From an uncultured Bacillota bacterium (GTDB lineage Bacteria; Bacillota; Clostridia; Christensenellales; Borkfalkiaceae): a stretch of DNA of 36,498 nt. The DNA lies in assembly GCA_949297575.1 (NCBI GenBank), contig CASFTB010000021.1:1-36498 (forward strand). The letters run 5' to 3'. Of this stretch, positions 15,326 through 23,283 are shown piece after piece. Both the position numbers and the translations under genes were made by a program. The notes below the pieces were generated by a model that ran no database searches, was not told where the DNA came from, and saw nothing but the letters and a program-made list of their open reading frames with translations. Position 1 is the first letter of the stretch. Every line of letters starts with the position of its first letter.

Positions 15326-15495
15326 GCAATTTTGTTCACATCACAGTCCGACGAACTCGCGTGCCGATACGCATATCCGAAAACCACGGATTCGTTGGGC
15401 CAGAATCCGGTCAGTCCTTCGCCCAGACACCTTTTGAGATCGTGTATGAAATACGTGCTGTTGCGCACAGACGCGGCAGCTTCCTCGATGTTCAT
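15316..15495 (-). CDS. 59-residue hypothetical protein upstream of the SHOCT gene
   Basis: An ATG at 15495, seven bases after GAAGGAAAG, opens a 60-codon frame on the minus strand that ends at TGA 15316-15318. The product starts MNIEEAAASVRNSTYFIHDL, continues with RCLGEGLTGFWPNESVVFGYAYRH and ends CDVNKIAWH. It has no signal or membrane segment. A consensus promoter lies about 55 bases upstream, which supports that this is the real first gene of the transcript, and its 3' end overlaps the GTG start of the SHOCT gene. I do not recognise a family. It could also be the former N-terminal part of the SHOCT protein split by a frameshift, but nothing in the sequence requires that. Confidence 0.65.
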   Translation of the reverse strand: MNIEEAAASVRNSTYFIHDLKRCLGEGLTGFWPNESVVFGYAYRHASSSDCDVNKIAWH

Positions 15496-15548
15496 CGTTC
15501 TTTCCTTCGTAAAATATTGTTATGATTGAGGGCAGCACTCTCGTCTAT

Positions 15549-15577
15549 ATTATAAAACATCTTCCCCGCTCTGTCAA
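15549..15577 (-). promoter_or_regulatory. Consensus promoter of the 59-residue/SHOCT gene pair
   Basis: TTGACA (15572-15577) and TATAAT (15549-15554) are both perfect and 17 bases apart, the strongest vegetative promoter in the window. Confidence 0.92.
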
Positions 15578-15602
15578 CATAAACGCCGCCCGCAGGCCGC
15601 TT

Positions 15603-17192
15603 TTACGGCCGCTCTTCCAGCGCCTTGCGGTCGATCTTGCCGATGAGGTTGACGGGCAGCCTGTCCTCAAAGCGGATCTCTTTGGGCACCGCGTAGGCGA
15701 TGAGGGTGCGGCGGCACGCCGCGAGCAGCGCCTCTTCGAGCGCAGCCCTGTCTGCCCCCGCGGCGGGCTGCACGAACAGCCGCACGACCTGCCCTTTGAC
15801 GGCGTCGGGGATGCCGACGGCGCACGCCTTCCTGACCCCCTCCACGCGCAGCGCTGCCGCCTCGATCTCGGAGGGGTACACGGGCACGCCGCTGACCTTG
15901 ATCATGTTCTTGATGCGCTGTTTGAAATAGAGGAAGCCGTCCTCGTCCAGCCGGCCATAGTCGCCCGTCTTGAGCCAGCGCACGCCGCCCTGCTCTTCAA
16001 AGGGGGAATGCTCCTCGCCGAGGTAGCCGAGCATGAACTGGTCGGAATCCAGCCAGATCTCCCCCACCTCCCCTGCGGGCACGTCCTTCCCGTCTTTTAC
16101 GACGCGCACGCGGGTACCGGAGAGGGGGTAGCCGATGGAATTTTCCCTGTAATGGGCGCGGGTGTTGACGAGGCAGACGGTGACCGTTTCCGTCAGACCG
16201 TAGCCGACGTACATGCGCGCTGTGCTGCCGCCCCTCTCGAGACAAAGGTTGAAATCGTCGATGAGCTGCTGCGGCACGCTGTCTCCGCCGACGTACACGT
16301 CCTTGAGGCAGGAGAGGTCCGCCTCCGTGAACGCCTTTTCGCCGAGCAGCTTCAAGTACATGGTGGGCACGCCCGTGAGGATATTCGCCCTTTCCCTGAC
16401 GATCTGCTTCGCGCTCATCTTGGGGTCGAACTTGATGCACATGATGTTGGTGCGGCGCATCATTGCGCACATGTGCATGTTGATGCACAGGCCGAAGCCG
16501 TGGAAGATGGGCAGCACGTTGTACAGCGCGCTGTACGCCTCCAGGGGCTCACTCAGAAACTCTTCCGCCTTGGCGCACAGGCGGTTGAAGACGAGGTTGT
16601 CGTGCGCGATGATCTTGGGTTCGCCCGTCGTGCCGCCGCTGGCGAGGTACACCGCCGGCTCCCCTGCCCGCCAGTTTGCGGCGGGCAGGCGGGGATTTCC
16701 CCGCGCCCTGAGCAGCTTTTCAAAGGAAGGCCCGAACGCCGTGCGGCGGTTGGTCAGTTTGTAATAGATGCGCGCCGCCGCGCCCATATAAGAGGAGCTG
16801 TCGCTCACGAGCGCGGGCACGCCGAAGTCCGCCCGCCCGCACTTGTACAGGTCGTACACGAGCACCAGCTTGCTGCCCGTGCGCCGCACACTCTCCCGCA
16901 GTTTTTCGGGCGGGATGAAGGGGTGCACGAGGTTGACGGCAACGCCCAGCTTGTTCGCCGCATAAAAACAGTACAGTGCCGCGGGAGAGTTGGGCATGCA
17001 CAGCGTGACGGTATCCCCCTTTTTGAGGGAATATTCGGCGGCGAGGTTGTCCGCCAAAGTATCGATGACGGAGAGCACCTTCTCAAAGGAATACTTCCGC
17101 CCGTAAAAGGAGATCGCCGTGCGCACGGTGCTGTCCGAAATATTGAGGAGCACCGCATCGTACATGGAGGCGTTTTCGGGAAAAGATCTCAT
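15603..17192 (-). CDS. AMP-forming acyl ligase (ANL superfamily)
   Basis: The 529-residue cytosolic enzyme activates a carboxylic acid as an acyl-adenylate and normally passes it to CoA or a carrier. The family core motifs are present: the P-loop VYLASGGTTGEPKIIAHDN, the A5-type motif YGLTETVTV, the aspartate motif WLKTGDYGRLDEDGFLYFKQRIKNMIKVSGVPVYPSEIE and the C-terminal catalytic lysine in LPVNLIGKIDRKALEE. The length and the hinge to the C-terminal domain are normal. The substrate cannot be read from sequence. The gene lies 30 bases after a membrane acyltransferase gene and has only a weak ribosome site (AAGG 14 bases upstream), so it is most likely the second gene of that transcript and may supply acyl groups for it. 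Confidence 0.9.
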   Translation of the reverse strand: MRSFPENASMYDAVLLNISDSTVRTAISFYGRKYSFEKVLSVIDTLADNLAAEYSLKKGDTVTLCMPNSPAALYCFYAANKLGVAVNLVHPFIPPEKLRESVRRTGSKLVLVYDLYKCGRADFGVPALVSDSSSYMGAAARIYYKLTNRRTAFGPSFEKLLRARGNPRLPAANWRAGEPAVYLASGGTTGEPKIIAHDNLVFNRLCAKAEEFLSEPLEAYSALYNVLPIFHGFGLCINMHMCAMMRRTNIMCIKFDPKMSAKQIVRERANILTGVPTMYLKLLGEKAFTEADLSCLKDVYVGGDSVPQQLIDDFNLCLERGGSTARMYVGYGLTETVTVCLVNTRAHYRENSIGYPLSGTRVRVVKDGKDVPAGEVGEIWLDSDQFMLGYLGEEHSPFEEQGGVRWLKTGDYGRLDEDGFLYFKQRIKNMIKVSGVPVYPSEIEAAALRVEGVRKACAVGIPDAVKGQVVRLFVQPAAGADRAALEEALLAACRRTLIAYAVPKEIRFEDRLPVNLIGKIDRKALEERP

Positions 17193-17222
17193 GTGCTGTT
17201 TTACCTTATCTTTGCAGTTTTT

Positions 17223-18134
17223 TCAGGAAAAGGGGATGGTCATCGCCGCGAGCAGGGCGAGGAAGAGAGGGATGACCACCATGTGCGCGATGTACAGCAC
17301 GGCCGCGTGCCGCCCGAGGAAGCATACGCCCCTGTTCCACGCGCCGTCCAGCGGGGCGAGGGCATACTTCGCGTCCGTGTGGTAGATCAGCCTGCCCAGG
17401 ATGCCGCCCGCGAGCACGACCGCCGCCCAGGGCAGGATGGGGAAATAGTCGCCCGAGTCGGGCAGAAAGCCGCGGATATAGAGAAAGGTGGAAGCGAAGG
17501 TCTTTTCCGCCTCCGTCGCGCCGGAAAGGCCGTAGAGCGAGTGGATCTCCCACTGCCCGTTCAGGGCGCGCAGCTCGGCGTAGCCCGCGCCGAACAGCCA
17601 GGCAAGGAAGGCGATGCCCGCGACCCCCGGCAACAGGCGCAGCGCGCCCTTGGCGATGCGCGCGGCGCGCCCCTCTCCCAAAAAACTGCCCGCCGCGAGG
17701 GCGAATTCGTCGAACACGGCGTAGAGGAAGATGCCGCAGGCGAGCATGTGTATGACGCCGAAGATGACGTGCTGCCCCAGCCCCGTCCCCTCCAAGAGCG
17801 CGGTGACATACGAGATGCCCGCCGCGACCAGCGCCAGGGGGATGGAGCGGCGGAAATTCCCGCGCGTGAGCGTGCAGCTGATGCCGCACAGCAGAAAAAA
17901 GAGCGCAACGACGATGAGGCGCACGTTGACGCGCACGTCCCAGTTCCACCACTGCCGCGCGAGGGCGTAGCTCTGCTCGAACAGGTGTGTGCCGAACATC
18001 CCGTTGACGGCGGGGAGGATATCGAACAGGCAGTACATGAAGTGGTCGAAGATCATCAGCACCACGCACAGCCCGCGCAGGAAGTCGATCTCCCAAAAGC
18101 GCTCCCGCGCCCTGCCGCAAAAGCGGCGGGTCAT
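17223..18134 (-). CDS. Multi-pass membrane acyltransferase, HGSNAT-like catalytic domain (DUF1624)
   Basis: The start is the ATG at 18134, nine bases after GGAGGGG; an alternative GTG at 18197 would overlap the -10 box. The 303-residue protein begins with a basic segment and then RFWEIDFLRGLCVVLMIFDH, the diagnostic N-terminal motif of the heparan-alpha-glucosaminide N-acetyltransferase catalytic domain family (DUF1624), with the conserved FLRG and the histidine after the aspartate. About seven to eight hydrophobic segments follow, including VALFFLLCGISCTL. Such proteins move acyl groups across the membrane to sugars or other acceptors. The downstream AMP-forming ligase suggests that activation and transfer of an acyl group are coupled; the acceptor is not known. 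Confidence 0.85.
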   Translation of the reverse strand: MTRRFCGRARERFWEIDFLRGLCVVLMIFDHFMYCLFDILPAVNGMFGTHLFEQSYALARQWWNWDVRVNVRLIVVALFFLLCGISCTLTRGNFRRSIPLALVAAGISYVTALLEGTGLGQHVIFGVIHMLACGIFLYAVFDEFALAAGSFLGEGRAARIAKGALRLLPGVAGIAFLAWLFGAGYAELRALNGQWEIHSLYGLSGATEAEKTFASTFLYIRGFLPDSGDYFPILPWAAVVLAGGILGRLIYHTDAKYALAPLDGAWNRGVCFLGRHAAVLYIAHMVVIPLFLALLAAMTIPFS

Positions 18135-18195
18135 TTTTTTGTACCCCTCCGCGCCCGGGCGGAGGACATGGATCCCACTGCGATACATCCCTAAC

Positions 18196-18225
18196 ACTAT
18201 ACCATTTTCGGACGAGATTTGTCAA
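18196..18225 (-). promoter_or_regulatory. Promoter of the acyltransferase/ligase pair
   Basis: TTGACA (18220-18225) and TATAGT (18196-18201) are 18 bases apart, with an extended TGG before the -10 box. The transcript would start near 18190, about 55 bases before the chosen start codon. Confidence 0.8.
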
Positions 18226-18279
18226 TATTTGCAGGGCGGATCTGTGTGAAAGATGCGTGCATATGCCCCAGACATGCAG

Positions 18280-18313
18280 GCAAGCCCCGCGCCGTGGCCG
18301 GCGCGGGGCTTGC
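18280..18313 (-). terminator. Strong stem-loop at the end of the spoVT-dus operon
   Basis: A perfect 14-bp GC-rich stem (18280-18293 with 18300-18313) with a 6-base loop lies 6 bases after the dus stop codon. No T run follows it on the minus strand, so it may be a weak or factor-assisted terminator or a 3' stabilising hairpin. Confidence 0.6.
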
Positions 18314-18318
18314 GCCCT

Positions 18319-19269
18319 TTACGCGAAGATCTCCTCCGCCATCTCCCGCAGCCGCGCGACGGAGGGGCAGGCGAAAAGTTCTGCACGCAGTTTCGCGCTC
18401 CCTTTCTCCCCGCGCAGGTAAAAGGCCGCCATCTTGCGCATCTGCACGAGGGTGAACTGCTCTCCGTAAAAGGGCAGCATGTCCTCTATCTGCCCCAGCA
18501 CGGCGGCGCGCCTGTCCCAGCCCTCGTCTCTGCCCAGGATCTGCGCAAAGACGTGCGGGTCGTACAGCGCCGCGCGGGCGACCATCACGCCGTCTGCGCC
18601 CGTCTCGGCGAGCATCTTTTCGGCGTCCGCGCGCGAGAACACGCCGCCGTTGGCGACGACGGGGATGCGCACCGCCGCCTTCGCCGCGGCGATCTGCGCA
18701 TAGTCGGGCTCGCCCGCGTAGTACGCCTCCCGCGGCCTGCCGTGCACGGTGATCATACCTGCCCCCGCCCCCTCGCACATGCGCGCAAATTCGGCGGCGA
18801 CGGGCTCCGCCTTCGTCAGGCCGATGCGGAATTTGACGGTGACCGTCTTCCCGCTCTTCTTGCAGGCGGAGACGATCGCCTCGGCGCGGGGCATGTCCGC
18901 GAGCAGCGCGCTGCCCTCGCCGTTCTTATACACCTTGGGCACGGGGCAGCCCATGTTGATGTCCACGACAGAGAAGGGCGCCAGCGCCTCGCTCTCGCAG
19001 GCGGCTCGCATGTACGCCGCATCCCCGCCGAACAGTTGTACGGCGGTACGCCCCGCCTCTTCGGGGGCGAGGTGCAGCAGTTTTTTCGTCGCCTCGCTGT
19101 TGTAGAACAACCCCTTCGCCGAGACCATCTCCGTAAAGCAAAGCCCCGCCCCGAATTTATAGCACAGCTTGCGGAAGGCGAAGTCGGTATATCCCGCCAG
19201 CGGCGCGAGGAGGACGTTGTTCGGCAAGGACGCATCGCCGATCTTCAGACTCTGCCCTACCTCAGCCAT
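18319..19269 (-). CDS. tRNA-dihydrouridine synthase, DusB-like
   Basis: This FMN enzyme reduces uridines in the D-loop of tRNA. The TIM-barrel signatures are clear: VLLAPLAGYTDFAFRKLC near the N-terminus, TEMVSAKGL, VDINMGCPVPKVYKNGEGSALL with the catalytic cysteine in NMGCP, TVKFRIG, ITVHGRPREAYYAG, VVANGGVFS and GADGVMVARAAL. The C-terminal helical domain follows. The start is taken as the ATG at 19269, which overlaps the upstream stop by 8 bases (ATGGCTGA); an in-frame ATG at 19290 is an alternative with a slightly better ribosome site. It is the last gene of the spoVT-yabM-yabN-dus operon. Confidence 0.93.
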   Translation of the reverse strand: MAEVGQSLKIGDASLPNNVLLAPLAGYTDFAFRKLCYKFGAGLCFTEMVSAKGLFYNSEATKKLLHLAPEEAGRTAVQLFGGDAAYMRAACESEALAPFSVVDINMGCPVPKVYKNGEGSALLADMPRAEAIVSACKKSGKTVTVKFRIGLTKAEPVAAEFARMCEGAGAGMITVHGRPREAYYAGEPDYAQIAAAKAAVRIPVVANGGVFSRADAEKMLAETGADGVMVARAALYDPHVFAQILGRDEGWDRRAAVLGQIEDMLPFYGEQFTLVQMRKMAAFYLRGEKGSAKLRAELFACPSVARLREMAEEIFA

Positions 19270-20674
19270 CCCGTCTCTTCGCCTCTTCATAATACTTCCA
19301 GAGGGCGGCCTCGTCCAGCTCCTCCATCTTTTTGCCGTCCGCGAGGATGAGCTGCTCGGTGCGGCAGAACCTGCGGATGAACTTTTCGGTGCTCTCTTTG
19401 AGGCTCATCTCGGCGTCTGCGCCCGCAAGGCGGGCGACGTTGACGGCGGAGAAGAGCAGATCGCCCGCCTCCTCGCCGATGTGTGCCTTGTCCCCTTCCC
19501 GCACCGCGTCGAGCAGTTCGGAGAGTTCTTCCTCCACCTTTTTCGCGGCGTCGGCGGCGTCCTTGAAGTCGTAGCCGAACTTGGCGGCGCGCTTTGCCGC
19601 CTTCTGCGCGCGCATGGCGGCGGGGAAGGCCGCGGGCACGTCGCGCACGGTGTCGGAGGCGGTCTTCTGCCCCTTCTCCTCCCGCTTGTTCTTCTCCCAC
19701 ACGGAGAGGGCGCCCGCCTCCCCTTCCGCCTTGTCCTTGCCGAAGATGTGCGAATGGCGGAAGATGAGCTTTTCGCACACGGCGGAGAGCACGTCCTCGG
19801 GGGAGAAGGCGCCGCGCTCCTCCGCGAGCACGGAGTGGAAGGCGGCCTGCATAAGCACGTCTCCCGCCTCTTCGAGGATCTTGAGATCGTCCTTGCTGTC
19901 GACGGCGTCGACCAGCTCGTACGCCTCCTCGATCATGTTGGCGCGGATGCTCTCGTGCGTCTGCGCCCTGTCCCACGGGCAGCCGTCCGGCGCGCGCAGC
20001 AGGCGCAGGACGGAGACGAGGTCGTTGTAGTCGAAGCGCGTCTTCTTTAAAAGCGGGATCTCGCCGATGACGACGGCGCAGCTCGCGTCATATGTACCCT
20101 GCCTGTCCGCCTCAAACAGCCTGATCTTCTTCGCCTTCCCGCCGCGCACGAAGAAGGCTTCCGCCTCATCGCCGAACAGCGCGCAGAGGGAGAGTTTCAC
20201 GTCCCCCGCGACGAGGTCGCAGTCCACGTCATACACGCACAGCGGCAGGGAGGGGTGCGCCCCCTCCAAAGCATAGGCGGAGAGCGCCGTGCGCGAGACG
20301 GCGGGCACGCCCGCCGCGGCAAAGGCAGCGTCCGCCTTGGAGACGCCCGCAAACACCTTTGCGCCCCTGCACTTTTTCAGCACGAGCTGCGCGGAGACGT
20401 CGTCGCACACGCTGCCGTCCACGCAGTAGACGACGTCTCCCTCCTTCGCCGCGGCGAGCACCGCGGCGGCGAGCTTTTTGTTGAGGGTATCGAAGTTGCG
20501 GCTCTTGCCGTACAGTTCGTCCAGCGTCTCGAAGGGAATGCCCAGCGCGCGCACTCCTTCTGCCGCCGCACCCGTACCCGTGCGCAGGATGACGCGCGCG
20601 CCCGAGCGGAGCGCCCGTTCCGCGCCCGAAGAGAGATCTGCGGGGTCACACCCCGATCCGACGATAGTTACCAT
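19262..20674 (-). CDS. YabN-type protein: tetrapyrrole-methylase-like domain fused to MazG pyrophosphohydrolase
   Basis: The start is the ATG at 20674, seven bases after GGAGG; the frame is open further upstream only inside yabM. The 470-residue product has an N-terminal SAM-methylase-like fold (VTIVGSGCDPADLSSGAERAL, then VVYCVDGSV) and a C-terminal MazG region (from about residue 225). The MazG hallmarks are LRAPDGCPWDRAQTHESIRANMIEEAYELVDAVD and EEAGDVLMQAAFHSVLAEE, the ExxE...ExxD metal-binding helices, repeated in a second MazG unit (EEELSELLDAVREG and EEAGDLLFSAVNVAR). MazG domains hydrolyse nucleoside triphosphates to monophosphates. The same order (spoVT, yabM, yabN) is known in B. 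subtilis. It overlaps yabM by 29 bases and dus by 8. Confidence 0.92.
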   Translation of the reverse strand: MVTIVGSGCDPADLSSGAERALRSGARVILRTGTGAAAEGVRALGIPFETLDELYGKSRNFDTLNKKLAAAVLAAAKEGDVVYCVDGSVCDDVSAQLVLKKCRGAKVFAGVSKADAAFAAAGVPAVSRTALSAYALEGAHPSLPLCVYDVDCDLVAGDVKLSLCALFGDEAEAFFVRGGKAKKIRLFEADRQGTYDASCAVVIGEIPLLKKTRFDYNDLVSVLRLLRAPDGCPWDRAQTHESIRANMIEEAYELVDAVDSKDDLKILEEAGDVLMQAAFHSVLAEERGAFSPEDVLSAVCEKLIFRHSHIFGKDKAEGEAGALSVWEKNKREEKGQKTASDTVRDVPAAFPAAMRAQKAAKRAAKFGYDFKDAADAAKKVEEELSELLDAVREGDKAHIGEEAGDLLFSAVNVARLAGADAEMSLKESTEKFIRRFCRTEQLILADGKKMEELDEAALWKYYEEAKRRDG

Positions 20675-22157
20675 GTTTCTTCCTCCGAAAGATATCCAGC
20701 TCCCGCGGGGTAAACGCCCTGCCCAACACAGAGAGGGCGATGTACACCGCCCCCGCCGCCGCGAGGGCGAGCATGACGTGCACCCGCGCCGCAGGGAGAG
20801 CCGCCGCCGCGCATGCAGCCGAAAAGAGGGCGAACTTGCCCGCATCCCGCGCGAAGAGCAGCCGATTTTTTCTGTCCCTTATACTATAATACAAATTTAC
20901 GAAAAGTGCAACGAAATAGCACCCCGCGGCCGCATAAGCCGCGCCGAGGACGGAGATCTGCGGGAAGCGCAGCAGCACCGCCTCCGCTCCCAGCTTGAGC
21001 GCGCACGCCGCCGCCATGGAGAGGGCTGCGATCTTCGGCTTTCCCCTGCCCGTGAGCACGGCGGAAAAGGTCTGCGCCAGAGAAAGTGCGGCCGCGCCGA
21101 GCGAGAGGGCGCGCACGAGAGCGGCGAGCACCTCCCCCTCCTCTCCCGCGAGGGAGGGGTACAGGAAGGAGGAGATCTGCCCGGGGAAGGCGAACAGGAA
21201 CGCAGCCGCGGGCAGAGCGATGAACAGCGTGCACTTCGCGGCGAACAGGGCGCGCGCCTCCGCACCCGCCGCGTCCCCCTCCGCCTGCATGGCGGAAACG
21301 GCGGGCACGATGGCCGCGGCGATGCCGTAGCAGACGGAGACGGGCAGGTTGATGAGCGTCGCCGCGCCGCCGGCGTACAGCCCGTACAGCGCCGTGGCGT
21401 CGGGCGCATACCGCCCGATCAGCCGCACGACGAGGATGCTCTCCGCGATGTTCGAGAGGGGCAGCGCCCCGGCCGCCACGGCGACGGGCACCGTCACCCG
21501 CAGCAGCTGCGCGGGACGCGGGCGGGAGCGCTCGGTATACAGCGGCCTGCGCCCGCCCCTGCATTGCAGGAGCAGCCAGGCGCAGGCGATCAGCTCGCTC
21601 GCCGTGACGGCCAGCAGCGCCAGCGGCACCGCATGGGCGGGGAAGAGCGCCGCGAGCGCGAGGCCCAGCCCCACCTTGACAAGCTGTTCGAGCACCTCCG
21701 AGAGGGCGGTGGGGGCGAAGTTGTTCTGTCCCTGGAACCAGCCGCGCACGCAGGAGATGGCGGAGACGAGCAGCACGGAGGGAGAAAGGGCGCGGTACGC
21801 CGCCGCGGCGGCGGGCTCGCCCTGCGCCGCGGCGAAGAGGGGCGCGGCGCAGAACATCAGAAGGCTGCCCGCCGCCCCCACCGCACAGAAGAGGGAGAGG
21901 GAAGCGCGCAGCACGCCGCGCGTATCCATCCCCTGCGCCTCCTGCCGCGAGACGATGCGCGCCAGCCCTGAGGGGATGCCCGTGGCGGAGAGGGTGAGCA
22001 GGAGGCAGTATAAGGGGTATACCATCTGGTATACCCCCATCCCCTGCCCACCGAGCAGGTTCGTGAGCGGGATACGGTAAAGGGCGCCGAGGATCTTCGC
22101 CGCGATACCGCCCGCGGACACGATGACCGCGCCCTTGATGAAAGATTTGGACTTCAT
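20646..22157 (-). CDS. YabM/SpoVB-like lipid-linked oligosaccharide flippase
   Basis: The 503-residue protein has about 14 hydrophobic segments and the start typical of the polysaccharide transporter/MurJ group in the MOP superfamily: SFIKGAVIVSAGGIAAKILGALYRIPLTNLLGGQGMGVYQMVYPLY. It also shows LSATGIPSGLARIVS and a conserved WFQGQNN in the fifth segment region. Relatives (SpoVB, YtgP, MurJ-like) flip lipid-linked cell wall or polysaccharide precursors. Its position between spoVT and yabN equals that of yabM in B. subtilis, so a role in spore cortex or envelope building is likely by context. The substrate is not certain. It starts 30 bases after the spoVT stop. Confidence 0.9.
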   Translation of the reverse strand: MKSKSFIKGAVIVSAGGIAAKILGALYRIPLTNLLGGQGMGVYQMVYPLYCLLLTLSATGIPSGLARIVSRQEAQGMDTRGVLRASLSLFCAVGAAGSLLMFCAAPLFAAAQGEPAAAAAYRALSPSVLLVSAISCVRGWFQGQNNFAPTALSEVLEQLVKVGLGLALAALFPAHAVPLALLAVTASELIACAWLLLQCRGGRRPLYTERSRPRPAQLLRVTVPVAVAAGALPLSNIAESILVVRLIGRYAPDATALYGLYAGGAATLINLPVSVCYGIAAAIVPAVSAMQAEGDAAGAEARALFAAKCTLFIALPAAAFLFAFPGQISSFLYPSLAGEEGEVLAALVRALSLGAAALSLAQTFSAVLTGRGKPKIAALSMAAACALKLGAEAVLLRFPQISVLGAAYAAAGCYFVALFVNLYYSIRDRKNRLLFARDAGKFALFSAACAAAALPAARVHVMLALAAAGAVYIALSVLGRAFTPRELDIFRRKKHGNYRRIGV

Positions 22158-22187
22158 ATGTAGGCGGGCATGCCCGCCCCCCTTCGC

Positions 22188-22733
22188 TCAGTCGAACTGG
22201 TTGGCGAGGATCTCCGCCGTGAGGCGGCAGAGGTTGACCGCGCCCATCTCCATCCGCGCGCCCTCTTCCGTGGAGAGCAGCGAAACCGCCCCGAGGCAAT
22301 CTCCGCCCGCGACGATGGGCACGATGATCTGCGCCGTCACGCGCACGCTCTCCCCCTCGGTGAGGGGCACGATGTCTCCCCCTTCGGAGAGATTGGCGAT
22401 ATAGCTGCGGCGCCCGCGCATGACCTGTTCGAGCCGCTCGGAGATCTGCTTTCTGACGAGCTCCCTGCGCCCGTCGCCGGAGGCGTAGAGCACCTCGTCC
22501 GTATCGCAGATGACGGCGGTACAGCCGCTCAGGTCGCTCAGAGATTTTGTCGTCCCCTCCGAAAATTTTTCCAGCGTCGCCATGGGCGAATATTTTTTGA
22601 GCATGAGCTCGTCTCTGTCCGTAAAGATCTCCAGCGGGTCGCCGTCCTTGATGCGCAGCGTGCGGCGGATCTCTTTGGGGATCACCACCCGCCCGAGCTC
22701 ATCGATCCGCCTTACGATCCCTGTTGCTTTCAT
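22188..22733 (-). CDS. spoVT: Stage V sporulation transcription regulator SpoVT
   Basis: The 181-residue protein has an AbrB-type swapped-hairpin DNA-binding domain at the N-terminus (MKATGIVRRIDELGRVVIPKEIRRTLRIKDGDPLEIF, about residues 1-50) and a GAF-like domain behind it (about 58-178, ending in LCRLTAEILANQFD). Length and sequence fit SpoVT, which in B. subtilis is made under sigma-G in the forespore and tunes sigma-G dependent genes. The ribosome site GGGGAGG is six bases before the ATG. A sigma-G-like promoter lies at 22788-22817. It is the first gene of the operon with yabM, yabN and dus. Confidence 0.95.
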   Translation of the reverse strand: MKATGIVRRIDELGRVVIPKEIRRTLRIKDGDPLEIFTDRDELMLKKYSPMATLEKFSEGTTKSLSDLSGCTAVICDTDEVLYASGDGRRELVRKQISERLEQVMRGRRSYIANLSEGGDIVPLTEGESVRVTAQIIVPIVAGGDCLGAVSLLSTEEGARMEMGAVNLCRLTAEILANQFD

Positions 22734-22749
22734 ACATTCCTCCCCGCGG

Positions 22750-22775
22750 CTGCCCGCAGAAGATGCTGCGGGCAG
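22750..22775 (-). other. Perfect hairpin in the spoVT leader
   Basis: CTGCCCGCAG (22750-22759) and CTGCGGGCAG (22766-22775) form a perfect 10-bp stem with a 6-base loop, ending about 16 bases before the spoVT start, just upstream of its ribosome site. No T run follows, so it may stabilise the mRNA. An 11-bp palindrome GTTACCGTAAC (22775-22785) adjoins it at the expected transcription start. Confidence 0.6.
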
Positions 22776-22787
22776 TTACCGTAACAA

Positions 22788-22817
22788 AAGTATGCGTCAC
22801 ATCCTCTGTGTTTATCC
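22788..22817 (-). promoter_or_regulatory. Probable sigma-G-type promoter of spoVT
   Basis: On the minus strand GGATA (22813-22817) is followed after 18 bases by CATACTT (22788-22794). The known sigma-G pattern is GHATR, 18 bases, CATWHTA; this site differs at one base in each box. Known forespore control of spoVT supports the reading, and no good vegetative promoter was seen here. Confidence 0.55.
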
Positions 22818-23255
22818 GCGCCCCGCAAAATCTTCCGCCTTTTCCGGAACACAGCCGCAGCTTTTTATCCGCCTTTTTCGCTCCCACCCGTCACGGCTGT
22901 TTGCCACGCTCTTTTCGCAACCGCTCCTCACGACCTTCCACGCGCCTTTTTCGGCCGCTTTTGGCTCTTTTCATGCCCTTTATCCGCCTAAGAACACGAA
23001 AACAACGCAGTTTTTCATGGCTTCTTGCCTACAATATCCCCGCCGCAGAACGCGGGGCGGTCATACTTATCGTTTCAGAAGGCATCTACGGTTGCGGGTC
23101 CGCGCCCTCCGCTGCGACGATATCCTCGCCGGCAAGCTCCTCCGGATGATCGCATATTCTCGATTCCTTCGCCCCGATCGCCGACGCGATGAACGCGCAG
23201 ACAGCCGCCGCGCGGGCGGTCAGGTATTCTGTGATCGAACGCTCTGCTTTTGCGC
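22818..23255. other. Intergenic region without a convincing gene
   Basis: These about 440 bases upstream of spoVT show no convincing gene. Two tiny minus-strand frames exist: 22980-23018 (12 residues, MKNCVVFVFLGG) and 22891-22974 (27 residues, very basic), six bases or so apart. From about 23086 to 23283 the minus strand holds a protein-like frame (with ITEYLTARAAAVCAFIASAI and CDHPEELAGEDIV) that lacks a normal start codon because the 13-bp repeats interrupt its front. These are recorded as possible small or decayed genes, not as firm ones. Confidence 0.4.
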
Positions 23256-23283
23256 TTATCGCCGATTTTTTTATCGCCGATTT
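23086..23283 (-). pseudogene. Possible remnant of a small gene disrupted by the 13-bp repeats
   Basis: A minus-strand frame of about 65 codons ends at TAG 23086-23088. It reads as a plausible amphipathic protein (AKAERSITEYLTARAAAVC, then FIASAIGAKESRICDHPEEL) but has no ATG, GTG or TTG start; its front end is formed by the 13-bp repeat array, and a good ribosome site (AAAGGAG) lies on the other side of the array in a different frame. A change in repeat number would join the two. It may be a decayed gene, a phase-variable one, or chance. Confidence 0.3.

Noticed and set aside
15522..18194. 890-codon open frame on the plus strand opposite the ligase and acyltransferase genes
   Set aside because: The minus-strand genes show clear family motifs; the plus frame is Arg, His, Asp and Val rich without motifs, and it spans two genes and their gap.
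20675..20845. N-terminal extension of the YabN-type gene
   Set aside because: It is Arg and Ser rich shadow sequence inside yabM; the ATG at 20674 has a strong ribosome site and matches the family start.
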